Notes under the pieces: generated by a model
The model's input: the letters and a program-made list of their open reading frames with translations, nothing else
Told to the model about the DNA's origin: nothing
Databases searched by the model: none
Source: Hymenobacter daecheongensis DSM 21074
Lineage (GTDB): Bacteria; Bacteroidota; Bacteroidia; Cytophagales; Hymenobacteraceae
DNA length: 64,000 bases
NCBI RefSeq assembly: GCF_900141805.1
Contig: NZ_FQYN01000003.1
Span: forward strand, 186,001 to 250,000
Reading direction: 5' to 3'
Shown: positions 33,797-42,534 of the stretch, one piece after another
Numbering within the stretch: position 1 is the stretch's first letter
Layout of the letters: every line of letters begins with the position of its first letter
Translations under genes and position numbers: made by a program

Positions 33797-34714
33797 ATGC
33801 TCAAGAAAACTCTCACCCTCCACACGCTGGCCGCGCTGCTCACGATGGGCGGCCTCACCTTCACCCAAACCAACTGCACGCAGGCCGAAAAGAAGGAAGT
33901 ATCGCAGGAAAGCGACCAGGCCTACAACGATTTCAAGGACTACGTGGCCACCGTAGAAACCAAAGCCGATAACGCCGCCGCGGCCACTGAAGCCGACTAC
34001 AACGCCGAAACAGCCCAGCTCAAAGCCGACTTCGATACCAAAGTAGCCGCCGTAGACCGTTACGCCGACCAATACGACGATACCCGCCGCCAGGAAATAG
34101 AGCAGCTGCGCACCCGCTACACTACCGCCTACGACAAGCGCGACATGGCCTGGCGCAACCGCCCCAACACGGTAAGCAGCACGGCCACGGGTAGCACCAC
34201 CGGCACCGGCAAGCCCGGCAAATACTACAAGGCCATGAACCCCGCCGCCCAGCTAACGGCCGCCAACGCCCGCGCCACCTACGAAAACTTCGTCAATAAC
34301 GTGAAGCAAAACGAGGACAAGTACGACCTTGACGACTGGCGCTACATCAACACCGAGTGGCGCGCCCTCGATGAGGCCTACGACAAGGTGAAAGGCGATA
34401 TTCCGGCCCGCGACCTGGCCGAGATTCAGAAGGAAAAGCTGAAATATGCCGCCTTCAAGTCATTCGACAAAACCGAAGCCCGCACTGCCCAGGGCGCCGA
34501 TGCCGTGAGCGGCGAGGCCCGTGAAATGAAAGGAGAAACCGCCGACGAACGCAGCAAAGTAGGCCAGGCCGCCCGCAACACCGCTTCCGACGTGAAGGAA
34601 GCTGGTAAAGATGTGGGCCAGGGCGCCGCCAAAGTAGGCAGCAAAGTGGGCAATGCCGTGAAAGGTGCCTACAAGGAAGTGAAGTCGGAGGTGAAGAACA
34701 CCGACAACGACTAA
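33797..34714 (+). CDS. Secreted coiled-coil protein with LEA-like tail
   Basis: A 305-residue protein with an N-terminal export signal (LHTLAALLTMGGLTF) and one Cys soon after it, in TNCTQAE, which is not a standard lipobox. The body is almost entirely charged helix rich in Ala, Lys, Asp and Glu. The last 70 residues repeat a short Gly/Ala/Lys/Val pattern (VKEAGKDVGQGAAKVGSKVG), like the 11-residue repeats of LEA-type desiccation proteins. No enzyme motif is seen. A role in envelope or desiccation stress is a guess from composition. A strong terminator follows. Confidence 0.6.
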   Translation: MLKKTLTLHTLAALLTMGGLTFTQTNCTQAEKKEVSQESDQAYNDFKDYVATVETKADNAAAATEADYNAETAQLKADFDTKVAAVDRYADQYDDTRRQEIEQLRTRYTTAYDKRDMAWRNRPNTVSSTATGSTTGTGKPGKYYKAMNPAAQLTAANARATYENFVNNVKQNEDKYDLDDWRYINTEWRALDEAYDKVKGDIPARDLAEIQKEKLKYAAFKSFDKTEARTAQGADAVSGEAREMKGETADERSKVGQAARNTASDVKEAGKDVGQGAAKVGSKVGNAVKGAYKEVKSEVKNTDND

Positions 34715-34733
34715 GTTGCATTTATTCAGTAGA

Positions 34734-34767
34734 AAAGGCCCGCCACATTGTGTAGCGGGCCTTTTTT
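34734..34767 (+). terminator. Rho-independent terminator after the LEA-like gene
   Basis: AAAGGCCCGC pairs with GCGGGCCTTT around a short loop, followed by a run of six T. Confidence 0.85.
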
Positions 34768-34808
34768 CGTTGCAATCCCTCACTAAGAATTCCGAAAAAG
34801 ACAAAATA

Positions 34809-34907
34809 GAACGTCCTGCTGAGCTTACCGAAGCATCTCTACCGCATCGTTGCAATGGTAATCCAACGAAACGGTCGAGATGCTTCGGCAAGCTCAGCAG
34901 GACGTTC
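34809..34907. repeat. Palindromic element with 31-base arms
   Basis: Arms 34809-34839 and 34877-34907 are inverted copies differing at about one base (ACGTCCTGCTGAGCTTACCG against its complement with GGCAAGC). It shares the GAAGCATCTC core with the element at 4648-4739. Confidence 0.85.
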
Positions 34908-34933
34908 TGCTTGTTAAGCTTCCTAATCTGACT

Positions 34934-35833
34934 TCACCCCTGTCCCAACTCCCGCAGCAGCCACGAGAGTTTCAGCAGATCCAGCTGCCGCAGGCTGGGC
35001 GTGGCCGAGAGCAGGTTGCGGCGCAGCGTGGGCTCCAGCGCGGCCAGGGCGGGGCGGGCCAGCCAGCCTAGGCCGTTTTTGCGCAGCTGCAAAGCCGTGC
35101 GCAGCAGGCGGGTTTCGGTGCCCAGCCCTTCGGCCCGGTACAGCAGCGCCAGGTTTCGCACGGCCTCGTGGGTTTTGCGCAGAAAATCTTCGGCCGGCTC
35201 CAGCCCGTCGTGCAGCACGGGGTTGTCGAGGTGGCGCACAATGGTGCCGGCCTCGCGCAGCCGCCAGCCAAATTTGGTGTCTTCGTGGCCGTAGCGCGTC
35301 AGGTCTTCGTCGAGGCCGAAGCGGCGAAATACTTCGGCCTGAATCAGAATGTTATTGAGGGTAAGTTGGGCGTGGGGTGTGGGCTGGCGCACGGCGGCCC
35401 GGCGGGCTTCGCGGTGGCGGCCGTAGTGCCAGCGCAGGTACAGGCGCGGGTCGGTGGGCGGGCTGAACTCGTAGAGGGTGCCGCCCACCAGCACCGGGGC
35501 CAGCGGGCGGGCCGCGGCGTAGCGGGCAACGAACTGGTCGTCGGGCAGCAGGCTGTCGTTGTCGAGCAGCAGCAGCCACTCGTGATGAGCGGCGGCAGCC
35601 AGGCGGTTGCGAATGGCGGCGCGGCCCACGTTGTGCGGCAGCTCCTGGTAGCACACCAGCGGCCACACAGCCAGCAGGCGGTTCAGCTCCCGAAATTCCG
35701 GACTTGAGCCATCATCCAGGCACAGAATCTCCACCGGCCCGCCCCAGTCGGCGGCCTGCTCCAGCAAGGTACTGACCAGCACCGTCACGTCGCGGTTGTA
35801 CACCGGAATCAGTACGGAAAGACCCTTTTTCAA
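34934..35833 (-). CDS. Family 2 glycosyltransferase (GT-A fold)
   Basis: A 299-residue cytoplasmic enzyme. LSVLIPVYNRDVTVLVSTL at the start, ILCLDDGSSP near 37 and the Asp-x-Asp motif in LLLLDNDSLLPDD near 91 are the nucleotide-sugar and metal sites of GT2 enzymes; FGLDEDLTRYGHEDTKFGWR near 177 holds the ED acceptor motif. Substrates cannot be assigned. The start is TTG at 35833, inside the AT-rich palindrome arm; no ATG lies in frame nearby. Confidence 0.83.
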   Translation of the reverse strand: MKKGLSVLIPVYNRDVTVLVSTLLEQAADWGGPVEILCLDDGSSPEFRELNRLLAVWPLVCYQELPHNVGRAAIRNRLAAAAHHEWLLLLDNDSLLPDDQFVARYAAARPLAPVLVGGTLYEFSPPTDPRLYLRWHYGRHREARRAAVRQPTPHAQLTLNNILIQAEVFRRFGLDEDLTRYGHEDTKFGWRLREAGTIVRHLDNPVLHDGLEPAEDFLRKTHEAVRNLALLYRAEGLGTETRLLRTALQLRKNGLGWLARPALAALEPTLRRNLLSATPSLRQLDLLKLSWLLRELGQG

Positions 35834-35971
35834 TTAAGAATGCGGAATTAAAAATTAAAAATGGGGCAACGGCGCAGTAGGCATTGCCTCGCCGCCGGCT
35901 CAGGCACCGAGCTTATCCATGCTTATGGGCCACTAAATAATCTTTAATTCTTAATTCTCCATTTTTAATTG
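35832..35971. repeat. AT-rich palindromic element
   Basis: AATTAAGAATGCGGAATTAA-type sequence at 35832-35863 recurs inverted at 35940-35971. One arm supplies the TTG start of the GT2 gene and the other the last five codons and stop of ftsE. Confidence 0.75.
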
Positions 35972-36646
35972 AAACGGCGTAACGGCCGAGTCAATCAGCT
36001 GGCCGTTTTCGCACTTCAGCACCCGCTTCGGATACTGCCGGATGATCTGGTAGTTGTGGGTGGCCATGAGCACAGCCGTGCCGGAGTTGTTGATTTCCAC
36101 GAACAGGCGCATAATGCTGTCGGCCACGTCGGGGTCGAGGTTGCCGGTGGGCTCGTCGGCCAGCAGCAGCAGCGGCTCGTTCAGCAGCGCCCGGGCAATA
36201 ACCACGCGCTGCTGCTCGCCGCCGGAAAGCTGGTGGGGCATCTTGCTGGCCGAGCCGGCCAGCCCTACCCGCATGAGCACTTCCGAAATGCGCTGCTGAA
36301 TCTTGGCCTTGCCGCTCCAGCCGGTGGCTTTGAGTACAAACAGCAGGTTTTCGGCTACTGTGCGGTCGAACAGTAGTTGAAAATCCTGGAAGATGATGCC
36401 CAGCTTGCGGCGCAAAAACGGGACTTTGCTGCTGCTCAGCTTGGGCAAGGCGTAGCCGGCCACGGTGGCCGCCCCCGCCCCTACCGGCAGATCGGCATAC
36501 AGGGTTTTGAGCAAAGAGCTTTTGCCCGAGCCCGTGCGCCCCACCAGGTACGCAAACTCACCCTTTTCCAGCGTGAACGACACTTTCTGCAGCACCGTAT
36601 TCACGTCCTGCGACACGTAGACATCGTGCAATTCAATAACGGACAT
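35951..36646 (-). CDS. ftsE: Cell-division-type ABC ATPase FtsE
   Basis: A 231-residue ATP-binding protein. The Walker A is GRTGSGKSS near 36, the Q-loop is [18 protein letters not shown] near 90, the signature [15 protein letters not shown] is near 143, the Walker B with [15 protein letters not shown] is near 163, and the H-loop is MATHNYQII near 197. These match FtsE, which works with the membrane protein FtsX to control cell-wall hydrolases at division. No ftsX lies next to it in this window. The start ATG at 36644-36646 removes an unconserved extension. Its last codons are inside a repeat arm. Confidence 0.85.
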   Translation of the reverse strand: MSVIELHDVYVSQDVNTVLQKVSFTLEKGEFAYLVGRTGSGKSSLLKTLYADLPVGAGAATVAGYALPKLSSSKVPFLRRKLGIIFQDFQLLFDRTVAENLLFVLKATGWSGKAKIQQRISEVLMRVGLAGSASKMPHQLSGGEQQRVVIARALLNEPLLLLADEPTGNLDPDVADSIMRLFVEINNSGTAVLMATHNYQIIRQYPKRVLKCENGQLIDSAVTPFQLKMEN

Positions 36647-36648
36647 GC

Positions 36649-36765
36649 TTTTTTGGGGTCTTGGGGCTTGGGGACTTAGGGGCTTGGTTGGTGGGGTCTC
36701 ATAGGCTTGAGGTCTTGGGTTTGCCAGCACAAAGACCAGATAACTAAGACCCCAAGACCCCCAAA
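36649..36765. repeat. Palindromic element of GGGGTCTTGGGG type
   Basis: GGGGTCTTGGGGCTTGG-like copies at 36654-36720 face CTAAGACCCCAAGACCCCC at 36745-36764. It fills the gap between ftsE and the 67-residue gene. Confidence 0.65.
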
Positions 36766-36766
36766 A

Positions 36767-36970
36767 TCAGATTTCCAGCTTCTGGAGCTTGCCAAATTCC
36801 AGGCCGGCAATGATGGCAGCCAGCTCAGTTTCCTTGCTTTCCAAGCCGTAGCGGTGCAAGTCCTTCAGCGGCCGGTCGGCCCGGAAGTAGGCGATGAGCA
36901 CAAACTCCTCGTTCCGCAACTGAATGTAGTCTGGAATCTTGGCCTTGCCCTTTACTTTGATGATGTACAT
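36767..36970 (-). CDS. Small conserved-looking protein, unknown function
   Basis: A 67-residue basic cytoplasmic protein with no signal or membrane segment (MYIIKVKGKAKIPDYIQLRN, then FVLIAYFRADRPL). Compact alternation of beta and helix and an intact frame between two palindromic elements speak for a real gene. No function is recognised. Confidence 0.6.
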   Translation of the reverse strand: MYIIKVKGKAKIPDYIQLRNEEFVLIAYFRADRPLKDLHRYGLESKETELAAIIAGLEFGKLQKLEI

Positions 36971-36972
36971 CG

Positions 36973-37075
36973 GTTTGATGTGCTAATTTTTTGATGTGCT
37001 AATGTGCTGTTGTAAGATAACCTCTCCCAAGCAGGGATAAGCAGCACATCAGCACATTACAGAATCAGCAAATTG
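36973..37075. repeat. Palindromic element of GATGTGCTAATGTGCTG type
   Basis: TGATGTGCTAATTTTTTGAT and a second GATGTGCTAATGTGCTG copy near 36976-37010 face AGCACATCAGCACATTAC at about 37041-37061. Confidence 0.65.
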
Positions 37076-37077
37076 AC

Positions 37078-37734
37078 CTAAGAATTAACCTTCTTATGGT
37101 CGGCCAGGAAGGTGGCTAAGCCGCTGTCGGTGAGCGGGTGCTTCAGCAGGCCCGTAATCACGCTCAGCGGGCAGGTCACCACGTCGGCCCCGATTTCGGC
37201 GCACTGAATCAGGTGGGGCATGTGGCGCACGGAAGCAGCCAGCACCTGCGTGGGGTAGCCGTAGTTGCTGAAAATCTGCACGATCTGCTCCACCAGCTGC
37301 AGGCCATCGTGCCCGATATCATCGAGCCGGCCCACGAATGGCGACACGTAGGTAGCGCCGGCCTTGGCGGCCAGCAGCGCCTGCCCGGCCGTGAAAATCA
37401 GGGTGCAGTTAGTCTTGATGCCTTTCTCGGAGAAGTAGCGGATGGCCTTCACGCCGTCGCGCGTCATGGGCACCTTCACCACGATGTTCGGGTGCAGATC
37501 GGCCAGCATTTCGCCTTCGCGCACCATTTCCGCGAAGTCAACCGCAATAACCTCCGCCGATACGTCGCCTTCCACCATCTCGCAGATCTGGCGGTAGTGC
37601 GCCATCACGCTGTCCAGGCCCTTGATGCCCTCTTTGGCCATCAATGAGGGGTTGGTGGTCACGCCATCCAGCACGCCGAGGTCTACGGCTTCCTGAATGT
37701 CTTTGAGATTGGCGGTATCAATGAAGAATTTCAT
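37078..37734 (-). CDS. fsa: Fructose-6-phosphate aldolase / transaldolase-like protein
   Basis: A 218-residue TIM-barrel enzyme of the small transaldolase (FSA/TalC) subfamily. [20 protein letters not shown] opens the barrel, [13 protein letters not shown] follows near 23, the Schiff-base lysine is in VVKVPMT near 86, and [20 protein letters not shown] is near 107. The length fits FSA/TalC rather than the roughly 320-residue classical transaldolases. It would cleave fructose-6-phosphate or act as a transaldolase in the pentose-phosphate pathway; sequence by eye does not separate the two. Confidence 0.9.
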   Translation of the reverse strand: MKFFIDTANLKDIQEAVDLGVLDGVTTNPSLMAKEGIKGLDSVMAHYRQICEMVEGDVSAEVIAVDFAEMVREGEMLADLHPNIVVKVPMTRDGVKAIRYFSEKGIKTNCTLIFTAGQALLAAKAGATYVSPFVGRLDDIGHDGLQLVEQIVQIFSNYGYPTQVLAASVRHMPHLIQCAEIGADVVTCPLSVITGLLKHPLTDSGLATFLADHKKVNS

Positions 37735-37762
37735 GCGGGAATTGCTTGGAAAAAAGAATACC

Positions 37763-37771
37763 CCAAAGCTA
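37763..37771 (-). promoter_or_regulatory. Putative -7 box for the aldolase gene
   Basis: On the minus strand TAGCTTTGG matches TAnnTTTG, 28 bases before the ATG. Confidence 0.55.
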
Positions 37772-37824
37772 ACCGTTTGCCGGCAAACGCGGCGCTGGTC
37801 AGGGTTGGGGCTTAGGAAAAGGGC

Positions 37825-37921
37825 AAAAAAAAGCGAGCCAAAATCGCACCGCTCAACCGTCTACCCTTGCTACCTTCCGGTCCTGGGGGAGTTCAACAGG
37901 AGCTGGTCGTTCTGACTCGCC
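37825..37921 (-). ncRNA. ffs: Signal recognition particle RNA (small, 4.5S type)
   Basis: On the minus strand the transcript would begin GGCGAGTCAGAACGACC, contain the Ffh-binding domain IV motif CAGGACCGGAAGGTAGCA, and close with TGGCTCGC pairing with the 5' GCGAGTCA. Eight T follow as a terminator (37825-37832). The GGAAGGTAGCA internal loop and about 95-base length are typical of the short bacterial SRP RNA. A TATATTTGC promoter box is correctly placed five bases before the 5' end. Confidence 0.93.
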
Positions 37922-37925
37922 GGGT

Positions 37926-37934
37926 GCAAATATA
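37926..37934 (-). promoter_or_regulatory. Promoter -7 box of the SRP RNA
   Basis: On the minus strand TATATTTGC is an exact TAnnTTTG match about five bases before the mature 5' end of the RNA, which gives a direct check of the promoter consensus in this genome. Confidence 0.75.
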
Positions 37935-38037
37935 CACGATGTCTGTTGCGCTACCGCTATGGCCGGGCAAATGATTGCGGCTATTTCTATGTTTCCATCA
38001 GATACTCAGCCGCTTTATTTTTGCGGCCGCGCCGGCA

Positions 38038-38484
38038 CTAGTGCTTGCGGAAGGCTTTTACCGCGGCTTTGCTGCGCTTTTTGAGGTCTTTCTTGTAGCC
38101 GGGGATGGCCTCGAGGCGGAAAGTAAACGGCTCGGGGCCCTGAAGCTGCTGCCGCGCCTCCTGATACCCGGCGTAGCTCACGCCCACCGTCAGGGCCGGC
38201 TCGGTGGCGGCCAACAGCACCTCCCCGTTCGAATTAGAAATAGTAGTCTGCGACCGGCCCGAGAGCAGGCCGAACGTGACGGTAACGCCCGCCAGCGGCT
38301 CGCCGGCCGCACTAAGCACCCGACCGGTGATGTAGCGCACAAGCGGCGCGGCCGGCTTAGTCGGCTGGGCCGCGGGTTGCTGGGTAGCCACCCAAGTGCT
38401 CGAAGTAGTTTGGGCCGAAGCGGCCAGGGCCGGCAGCAGACTCAAGCTGAGCAGCGCACCGGAAAAGCAGGAGAAAGAACGCAT
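38038..38484 (-). CDS. Secreted protein with carboxypeptidase-regulatory-like domain
   Basis: A 148-residue secreted protein with a signal peptide ending LAASAQ. Residues of about 50-125 are an Ig-like carboxypeptidase-regulatory domain (YITGRVLSAAGEPLAGVTVT, SNSNGEVLL, VGVSYAGYQEARQQL). The C-terminus is a basic helix (YKKDLKKRSKAAVKAFRK) shared with the next gene. The domain is common in Bacteroidota receptors and adhesins; a free-standing copy has no assigned function. Confidence 0.75.
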   Translation of the reverse strand: MRSFSCFSGALLSLSLLPALAASAQTTSSTWVATQQPAAQPTKPAAPLVRYITGRVLSAAGEPLAGVTVTFGLLSGRSQTTISNSNGEVLLAATEPALTVGVSYAGYQEARQQLQGPEPFTFRLEAIPGYKKDLKKRSKAAVKAFRKH

Positions 38485-38706
38485 AGGAATCGTAAACTGA
38501 AAAGATGAGCAGCTTTTGGCTACCTGTTAACCAACCAGCCCAACAAAGCCGCCACGCAATTACGTCTTATCCGATGCCTGTTTTTTTGATTTTCTGTGAA
38601 GACAGACTGCTGCCCGGCGAAGCGCCCCGAATAGCGGACCAACCGCTGGTGCCAACCCCGCCGACCGCCGCCGGGCACTATACAATGCCGCGCACCGCGC
38701 CGACGA

Positions 38707-39174
38707 CTACTTCTTATAGTAGGCTTTCACCGCAGCTTTGGTCTGCTTTTTAAGCTGCCGCTTGTAGTCAGGAACGGGAGCCAGGTTGAAGGTGACGGGC
38801 TGTGGGCTCGCCAGGCTCAGTTCCACGTCTTCGTAGCCGGCGTAGCTCACGTGCAGCATAGGCACGGCGGCCTTGGAGCGCAGCATATACGTGCCTTCCG
38901 CATTCGTAACGGCCACCTGATCTTTGTCGGGGCCGATGGAAACCAGCGCCCCGGCCAGCGGCTGGCCTTTTTCGTTCAGCACCGTGCCTGCATACAGGCG
39001 GCTGCGCTCGGCAGCCGAAGCGGCTGGCGCGCCGCCGGCACCGGCCGGCATCAGCACGGCCAGCGACTCGGTGGGCAGCTGGCGGGTGGAGGCACTTTGG
39101 TTGGTTTGGGCCAGGGCCCCCAGCGGCAGGGACAGACCAAACAGCACAGCGAAGGAACGGACGATGCTTTTCAT
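38707..39174 (-). CDS. Secreted carboxypeptidase-regulatory-like protein, paralogue of 38038-38484
   Basis: A 155-residue secreted protein with signal peptide MKSIVRSFAVLFGLSLPLGA and cleavage after LAQ. It has the same regulatory-like domain (LYAGTVLNEKGQPLAGALVS, TNAEGTYMLRS, LHVSYAGYEDVELSL) and the same basic tail (DYKRQLKKQTKAAVKAYYK). Two related genes in tandem, separated by 222 bases with no visible feature, indicate a local duplication. Confidence 0.75.
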   Translation of the reverse strand: MKSIVRSFAVLFGLSLPLGALAQTNQSASTRQLPTESLAVLMPAGAGGAPAASAAERSRLYAGTVLNEKGQPLAGALVSIGPDKDQVAVTNAEGTYMLRSKAAVPMLHVSYAGYEDVELSLASPQPVTFNLAPVPDYKRQLKKQTKAAVKAYYKK

Positions 39175-39390
39175 GCAGCGGTATGGCTAAAAAGAGAGTA
39201 GAAAGATGACGAGTGCGCAGGCAATAGCACAAAGCAGAACCCGTATTTCGATGTAATTATACAAACAAATACTTTTATTATAACAATATATAATCACAAA
39301 TTTTATTTGCGGAGTACTACTAAAACAAAATCAGGCGCTTTCCCGCCCGGCTGCCTGGGCAATGAATTTTGCCCGACCCGGATGCCTGCC

Positions 39391-39399
39391 TACCTTTGC
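39391..39399 (+). promoter_or_regulatory. Putative -7 box of guaA, near-leaderless
   Basis: TACCTTTGC ends only three bases before the guaA ATG at 39403, so the transcript would start at or near the start codon. Confidence 0.55.
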
Positions 39400-39402
39400 C
39401 GC

Positions 39403-40935
39403 ATGCCCGAACAAATCCTGATTCTCGATTTTGGCTCCCAGTACACGCAGCTCATTGCCCGGCGCATCCGGGAACTGAATGTGTACTGCGAGATTCACCC
39501 CTATACGCACGCCCCGGACCTCACTGAGGACATCCGGGGCGTGGTGCTTTCAGGCTCGCCGTGCTCGGTGCGCGACCCGGAAGCGCCTAACCCCGACCTG
39601 AGCCGCTACCTGGGCCGGGTGCCGGTGCTGGGCGTGTGCTACGGGGCCCAGCTGCTGGCCCAGCAGCACGGCGGCGAGGTGCTGCCCGCCACCATCCGCG
39701 AGTACGGCCGCGCCCGCCTGGCGCGGGTGCACCACGACAGCCCGCTGCTGCACGGCGTGCCCACCGAGTCGCAGGTCTGGATGTCGCACGGCGACACGAT
39801 CAAGACGCTACCCGCGGGCTTCGATATCATTGCCAGCACGCCGGAAGTGACCGTGGCGGCGTTTCAGGTGGCGGGGCAAGATACGTATGGCATCCAGTTT
39901 CACCCCGAAGTGACGCACAGCACCGACGGCAAAACCCTACTCCAGAACTTCGTGGTGAACATCTGCGGGCTGGACCAAAGCTGGACCCCGGAGCACTTCG
40001 TGGATAGCATGGTGGCCACGCTGCAGCGCACGATCGGCGAGCAGGACCAGGTAATTCTGGGCCTCTCGGGCGGGGTGGATTCTTCGGTGGCGGCGCTGCT
40101 GCTGCACAAAGCCATTGGGGCCCGCCTGCACGGCATTTTCGTGAACAACGGGCTGCTGCGCCAGAATGAGTATGAGCAGGTGCAGCACTCCTATAAAGAC
40201 CTGGGTCTGAACGTGCGCGGCGTGGATGCCGCCCAGGAGTTCTACGCCGCGCTGGCCGGCCTGACGGACCCGGAGCTGAAGCGCAAGGCCATCGGGCGCA
40301 CGTTCATCGAGGTATTTGACCGCGAAGCCCAGAAAGTAGAAGGCGCCCGCTGGCTGGCCCAGGGCACCATTTATCCGGATGTAATTGAGTCGGTGTCGGT
40401 GAAGGGGCCGGCCGTGACCATCAAGAGCCACCACAACGTGGGCGGGCTGCCTGAGAAAATGAACCTGCGCATTGTGGAGCCGCTCCGGGCCTTGTTTAAG
40501 GATGAGGTGCGCGAGGTGGGCCACACGCTGGGGCTGCCCGCGCCTATTCTGCACCGTCACCCCTTCCCCGGTCCCGGCCTGGGCATCCGCATCCTCGGCG
40601 ACATCACGCCCCAGAAAGTGGACCTGCTGCAGCGGGCCGATGCTATTTTCATCAATGGCCTGAAGGAATACGGCCTCTACGACCAAGTGTGGCAAGCCGG
40701 CGTGATGCTGCTGCCCATTCAGAGCGTGGGCGTGATGGGCGATGAGCGCACCTACGAGCAGGTGGTGGCCCTGCGCGCCGTGACCAGCGTGGACGGCATG
40801 ACCGCCGACTGGGCCCACCTGCCCTACGAATTTCTGGCCGACATCTCGAACAAGATCATCAACCAGGTGCGCGGCATCAACCGCGTGGTGTATGACATTT
40901 CCAGCAAGCCCCCGGCTACCATTGAGTGGGAATAA
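39403..40935 (+). CDS. guaA: GMP synthase (glutamine-hydrolysing)
   Basis: Converts XMP to GMP with glutamine and ATP. The 510-residue protein has a class-I glutamine amidotransferase domain ([19 protein letters not shown], the nucleophile Cys in [13 protein letters not shown] near 80, the His/Glu pair in [11 protein letters not shown] near 168), then the ATP-pyrophosphatase P-loop [15 protein letters not shown] near 220 and the C-terminal dimerisation domain ([10 protein letters not shown], ending KPPATIEWE). Length is that of the family. The start at 39403 is chosen because an in-frame upstream start would extend through the promoter box. Confidence 0.97.
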   Translation: MPEQILILDFGSQYTQLIARRIRELNVYCEIHPYTHAPDLTEDIRGVVLSGSPCSVRDPEAPNPDLSRYLGRVPVLGVCYGAQLLAQQHGGEVLPATIREYGRARLARVHHDSPLLHGVPTESQVWMSHGDTIKTLPAGFDIIASTPEVTVAAFQVAGQDTYGIQFHPEVTHSTDGKTLLQNFVVNICGLDQSWTPEHFVDSMVATLQRTIGEQDQVILGLSGGVDSSVAALLLHKAIGARLHGIFVNNGLLRQNEYEQVQHSYKDLGLNVRGVDAAQEFYAALAGLTDPELKRKAIGRTFIEVFDREAQKVEGARWLAQGTIYPDVIESVSVKGPAVTIKSHHNVGGLPEKMNLRIVEPLRALFKDEVREVGHTLGLPAPILHRHPFPGPGLGIRILGDITPQKVDLLQRADAIFINGLKEYGLYDQVWQAGVMLLPIQSVGVMGDERTYEQVVALRAVTSVDGMTADWAHLPYEFLADISNKIINQVRGINRVVYDISSKPPATIEWE

Positions 40936-40969
40936 ACCACGGATTCACGCGGATTTTTCACCGTCCGGC

Positions 40970-41125
40970 AGCCCCAGCGGGGCGACATGTCGGTAGCAAA
41001 ACGAATCGGAAGTAGTACTAAAGCCCCAGCGGGGCGGCACCTCGTTCAACAGTTGGTGCCGCCCCGCTGGGGCTCATGCTACTTTGTGCTGGTTATGGCT
41101 ACCGATATTTCGCCCCGCTGGGGCT
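40970..41125. repeat. Nested palindrome built on GCCCCAGCGGGGCG
   Basis: The 14-base unit occurs four times: 40971-40984 and 41023-41036 in one orientation, 41059-41073 and 41111-41124 in the other. The inner pair forms a long hairpin with GGCAC/GTGCC; the outer pair extends into a TCGGTAGC/GCTACCGA match. Confidence 0.85.
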
Positions 41126-41169
41126 GTTGCTCAATACGCCGCAACTTGGGTGTGCTGATGGCTGCCTAC

Positions 41170-42456
41170 TTAGTTGAGCGTGCCGAAGCTGGCCCGCAGC
41201 TGATAGAAAATCCGGTCAAACAGGCTGGTTTCTTCCGTTATCACCTCCGCCGTGGCGCTGATGCGGTTGCGGTACACCACCTTTTTGCCGTAGGTGGTGC
41301 GCAGGCCATCGGGCAGCACCACCTTGGCCAGGAAGTTATTGTCCGTGGTGGGCATCTCGGCAATGGTAGCAATTTTGCCGTTCAGCAGCCCGTATTCCTT
41401 GAATGGATAGCCGTCGAGCTTAATCAGCACTTTCTGGCCCACTTTCACTTTGCCCAGGTTCTGCTGGGGCACCAGCATCTGCCCGTAGTAGTGCGTAGAG
41501 GTCGAGCCCAGAAAGAACACTTCCTCGTTGGCCCGCACCACCTGGTTCACTTCCAGAAACCGGGAAAAATACACCTTGCCGGCGCCGGGAGCCGACAGGA
41601 TGAAGCGGCTTTTCCAGTCGGCCACGGCACTGCGCAACGTATTCAGGCTCTGCAGGTAAGCCTCCGCTTGGTCGCGCACCAGCTTGTTCAGCTCCAGCAG
41701 CTCCTGCTCTTTGGCGGCCTGGGCCGAGATGTTGTTCAGCCGCGCCGATTCGGCCTGTTTTAGCGGAAACTGCTTGGCCAGCGCCCGGCTTTCCTCGCGC
41801 CGCACGTCGGCCGGCGCGATAACGCCCTGCGTGGCCAGCTGCTGCTGCGCCGCCAGCTCCTTGCCGGCCAGCTGCGAGTCGCTGCTGTACAGCTCCGATT
41901 GTTGGGTCAGGTTTTTTTCAATCCGCTTCAGATTGGCCAACTCGCCCTCCAGCAGCTGCTGCTTTTTGCTGAAAAACGCCGCCGCGCCGGTACTATGGTA
42001 TTGCGAACGAATCTGGGCAAACTCCTGGTAGCGGCTCTGCAGCTCCCCCAGCTGATTGGCAAAGTCAACGGATTGAAAATCAGTGGGCATCAGGCGGGCA
42101 GACGGGTGGTTCTGGCTCAGCTGGTCCAGATACTGCGCCAGCTTCAGCACCTGGGCGTGGTTGGCCGTGCTTTCCAGATAAGCCAGCGGCTGGCCCGGTG
42201 CCACCGCCTGCCTCTCGCGCACCAAAATCTGCACGATGCGGCCGTTCAGCTTGGCCACCACCGATTTGGGCGCGTTGCTGGAGGTCATAAAAAACGTGCA
42301 GCGCACGATAGTCGGAAACTTCACCAGGTAGCTCAGCGTGAGCAACGCTGCGAGCAGCACGAAAAACAGGCTCGTGCCGATACGAATAAACCAGTGCGGG
42401 CGCGAGGTAATAATTTCTTCCAGCTCGTCGCTGTGGGTTACAAGTGTTGAGGTCAT
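41170..42456 (-). CDS. HlyD-family membrane fusion protein
   Basis: A 428-residue periplasmic adaptor with one N-terminal membrane segment (TSLFFVLLAALLTLSYLV, about 26-43), a split biotinyl-lipoyl domain (GRIVQILVRERQAVAPGQPL near 68), a long coiled-coil hairpin (residues of about 100-280) and a C-terminal beta-barrel region (VGQKVLIKLDGYPFKEYG). It links an inner-membrane ABC exporter to an outer-membrane channel. It is transcribed after the C39-domain ABC exporter with a gap of 78 bases, and the two form one export pair. The ATG at 42456 is used; an in-frame ATG 60 bases upstream adds unconserved residues. Confidence 0.88.
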   Translation of the reverse strand: MTSTLVTHSDELEEIITSRPHWFIRIGTSLFFVLLAALLTLSYLVKFPTIVRCTFFMTSSNAPKSVVAKLNGRIVQILVRERQAVAPGQPLAYLESTANHAQVLKLAQYLDQLSQNHPSARLMPTDFQSVDFANQLGELQSRYQEFAQIRSQYHSTGAAAFFSKKQQLLEGELANLKRIEKNLTQQSELYSSDSQLAGKELAAQQQLATQGVIAPADVRREESRALAKQFPLKQAESARLNNISAQAAKEQELLELNKLVRDQAEAYLQSLNTLRSAVADWKSRFILSAPGAGKVYFSRFLEVNQVVRANEEVFFLGSTSTHYYGQMLVPQQNLGKVKVGQKVLIKLDGYPFKEYGLLNGKIATIAEMPTTDNNFLAKVVLPDGLRTTYGKKVVYRNRISATAEVITEETSLFDRIFYQLRASFGTLN

Positions 42457-42534
42457 ACTTTTTATTCGGTGCAGGTATTTTATTTCGGCCGGAGCCAGGC
42501 CTAAAACCGCAGTCAATAATTAGCGCCAAAGCGG

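Noticed and set aside
40970..41125. Possible CRISPR-like array of GCCCCAGCGGGGCG units
   Set aside because: Copies are in both orientations and unequal spacing; they form nested hairpins, with no cas genes.
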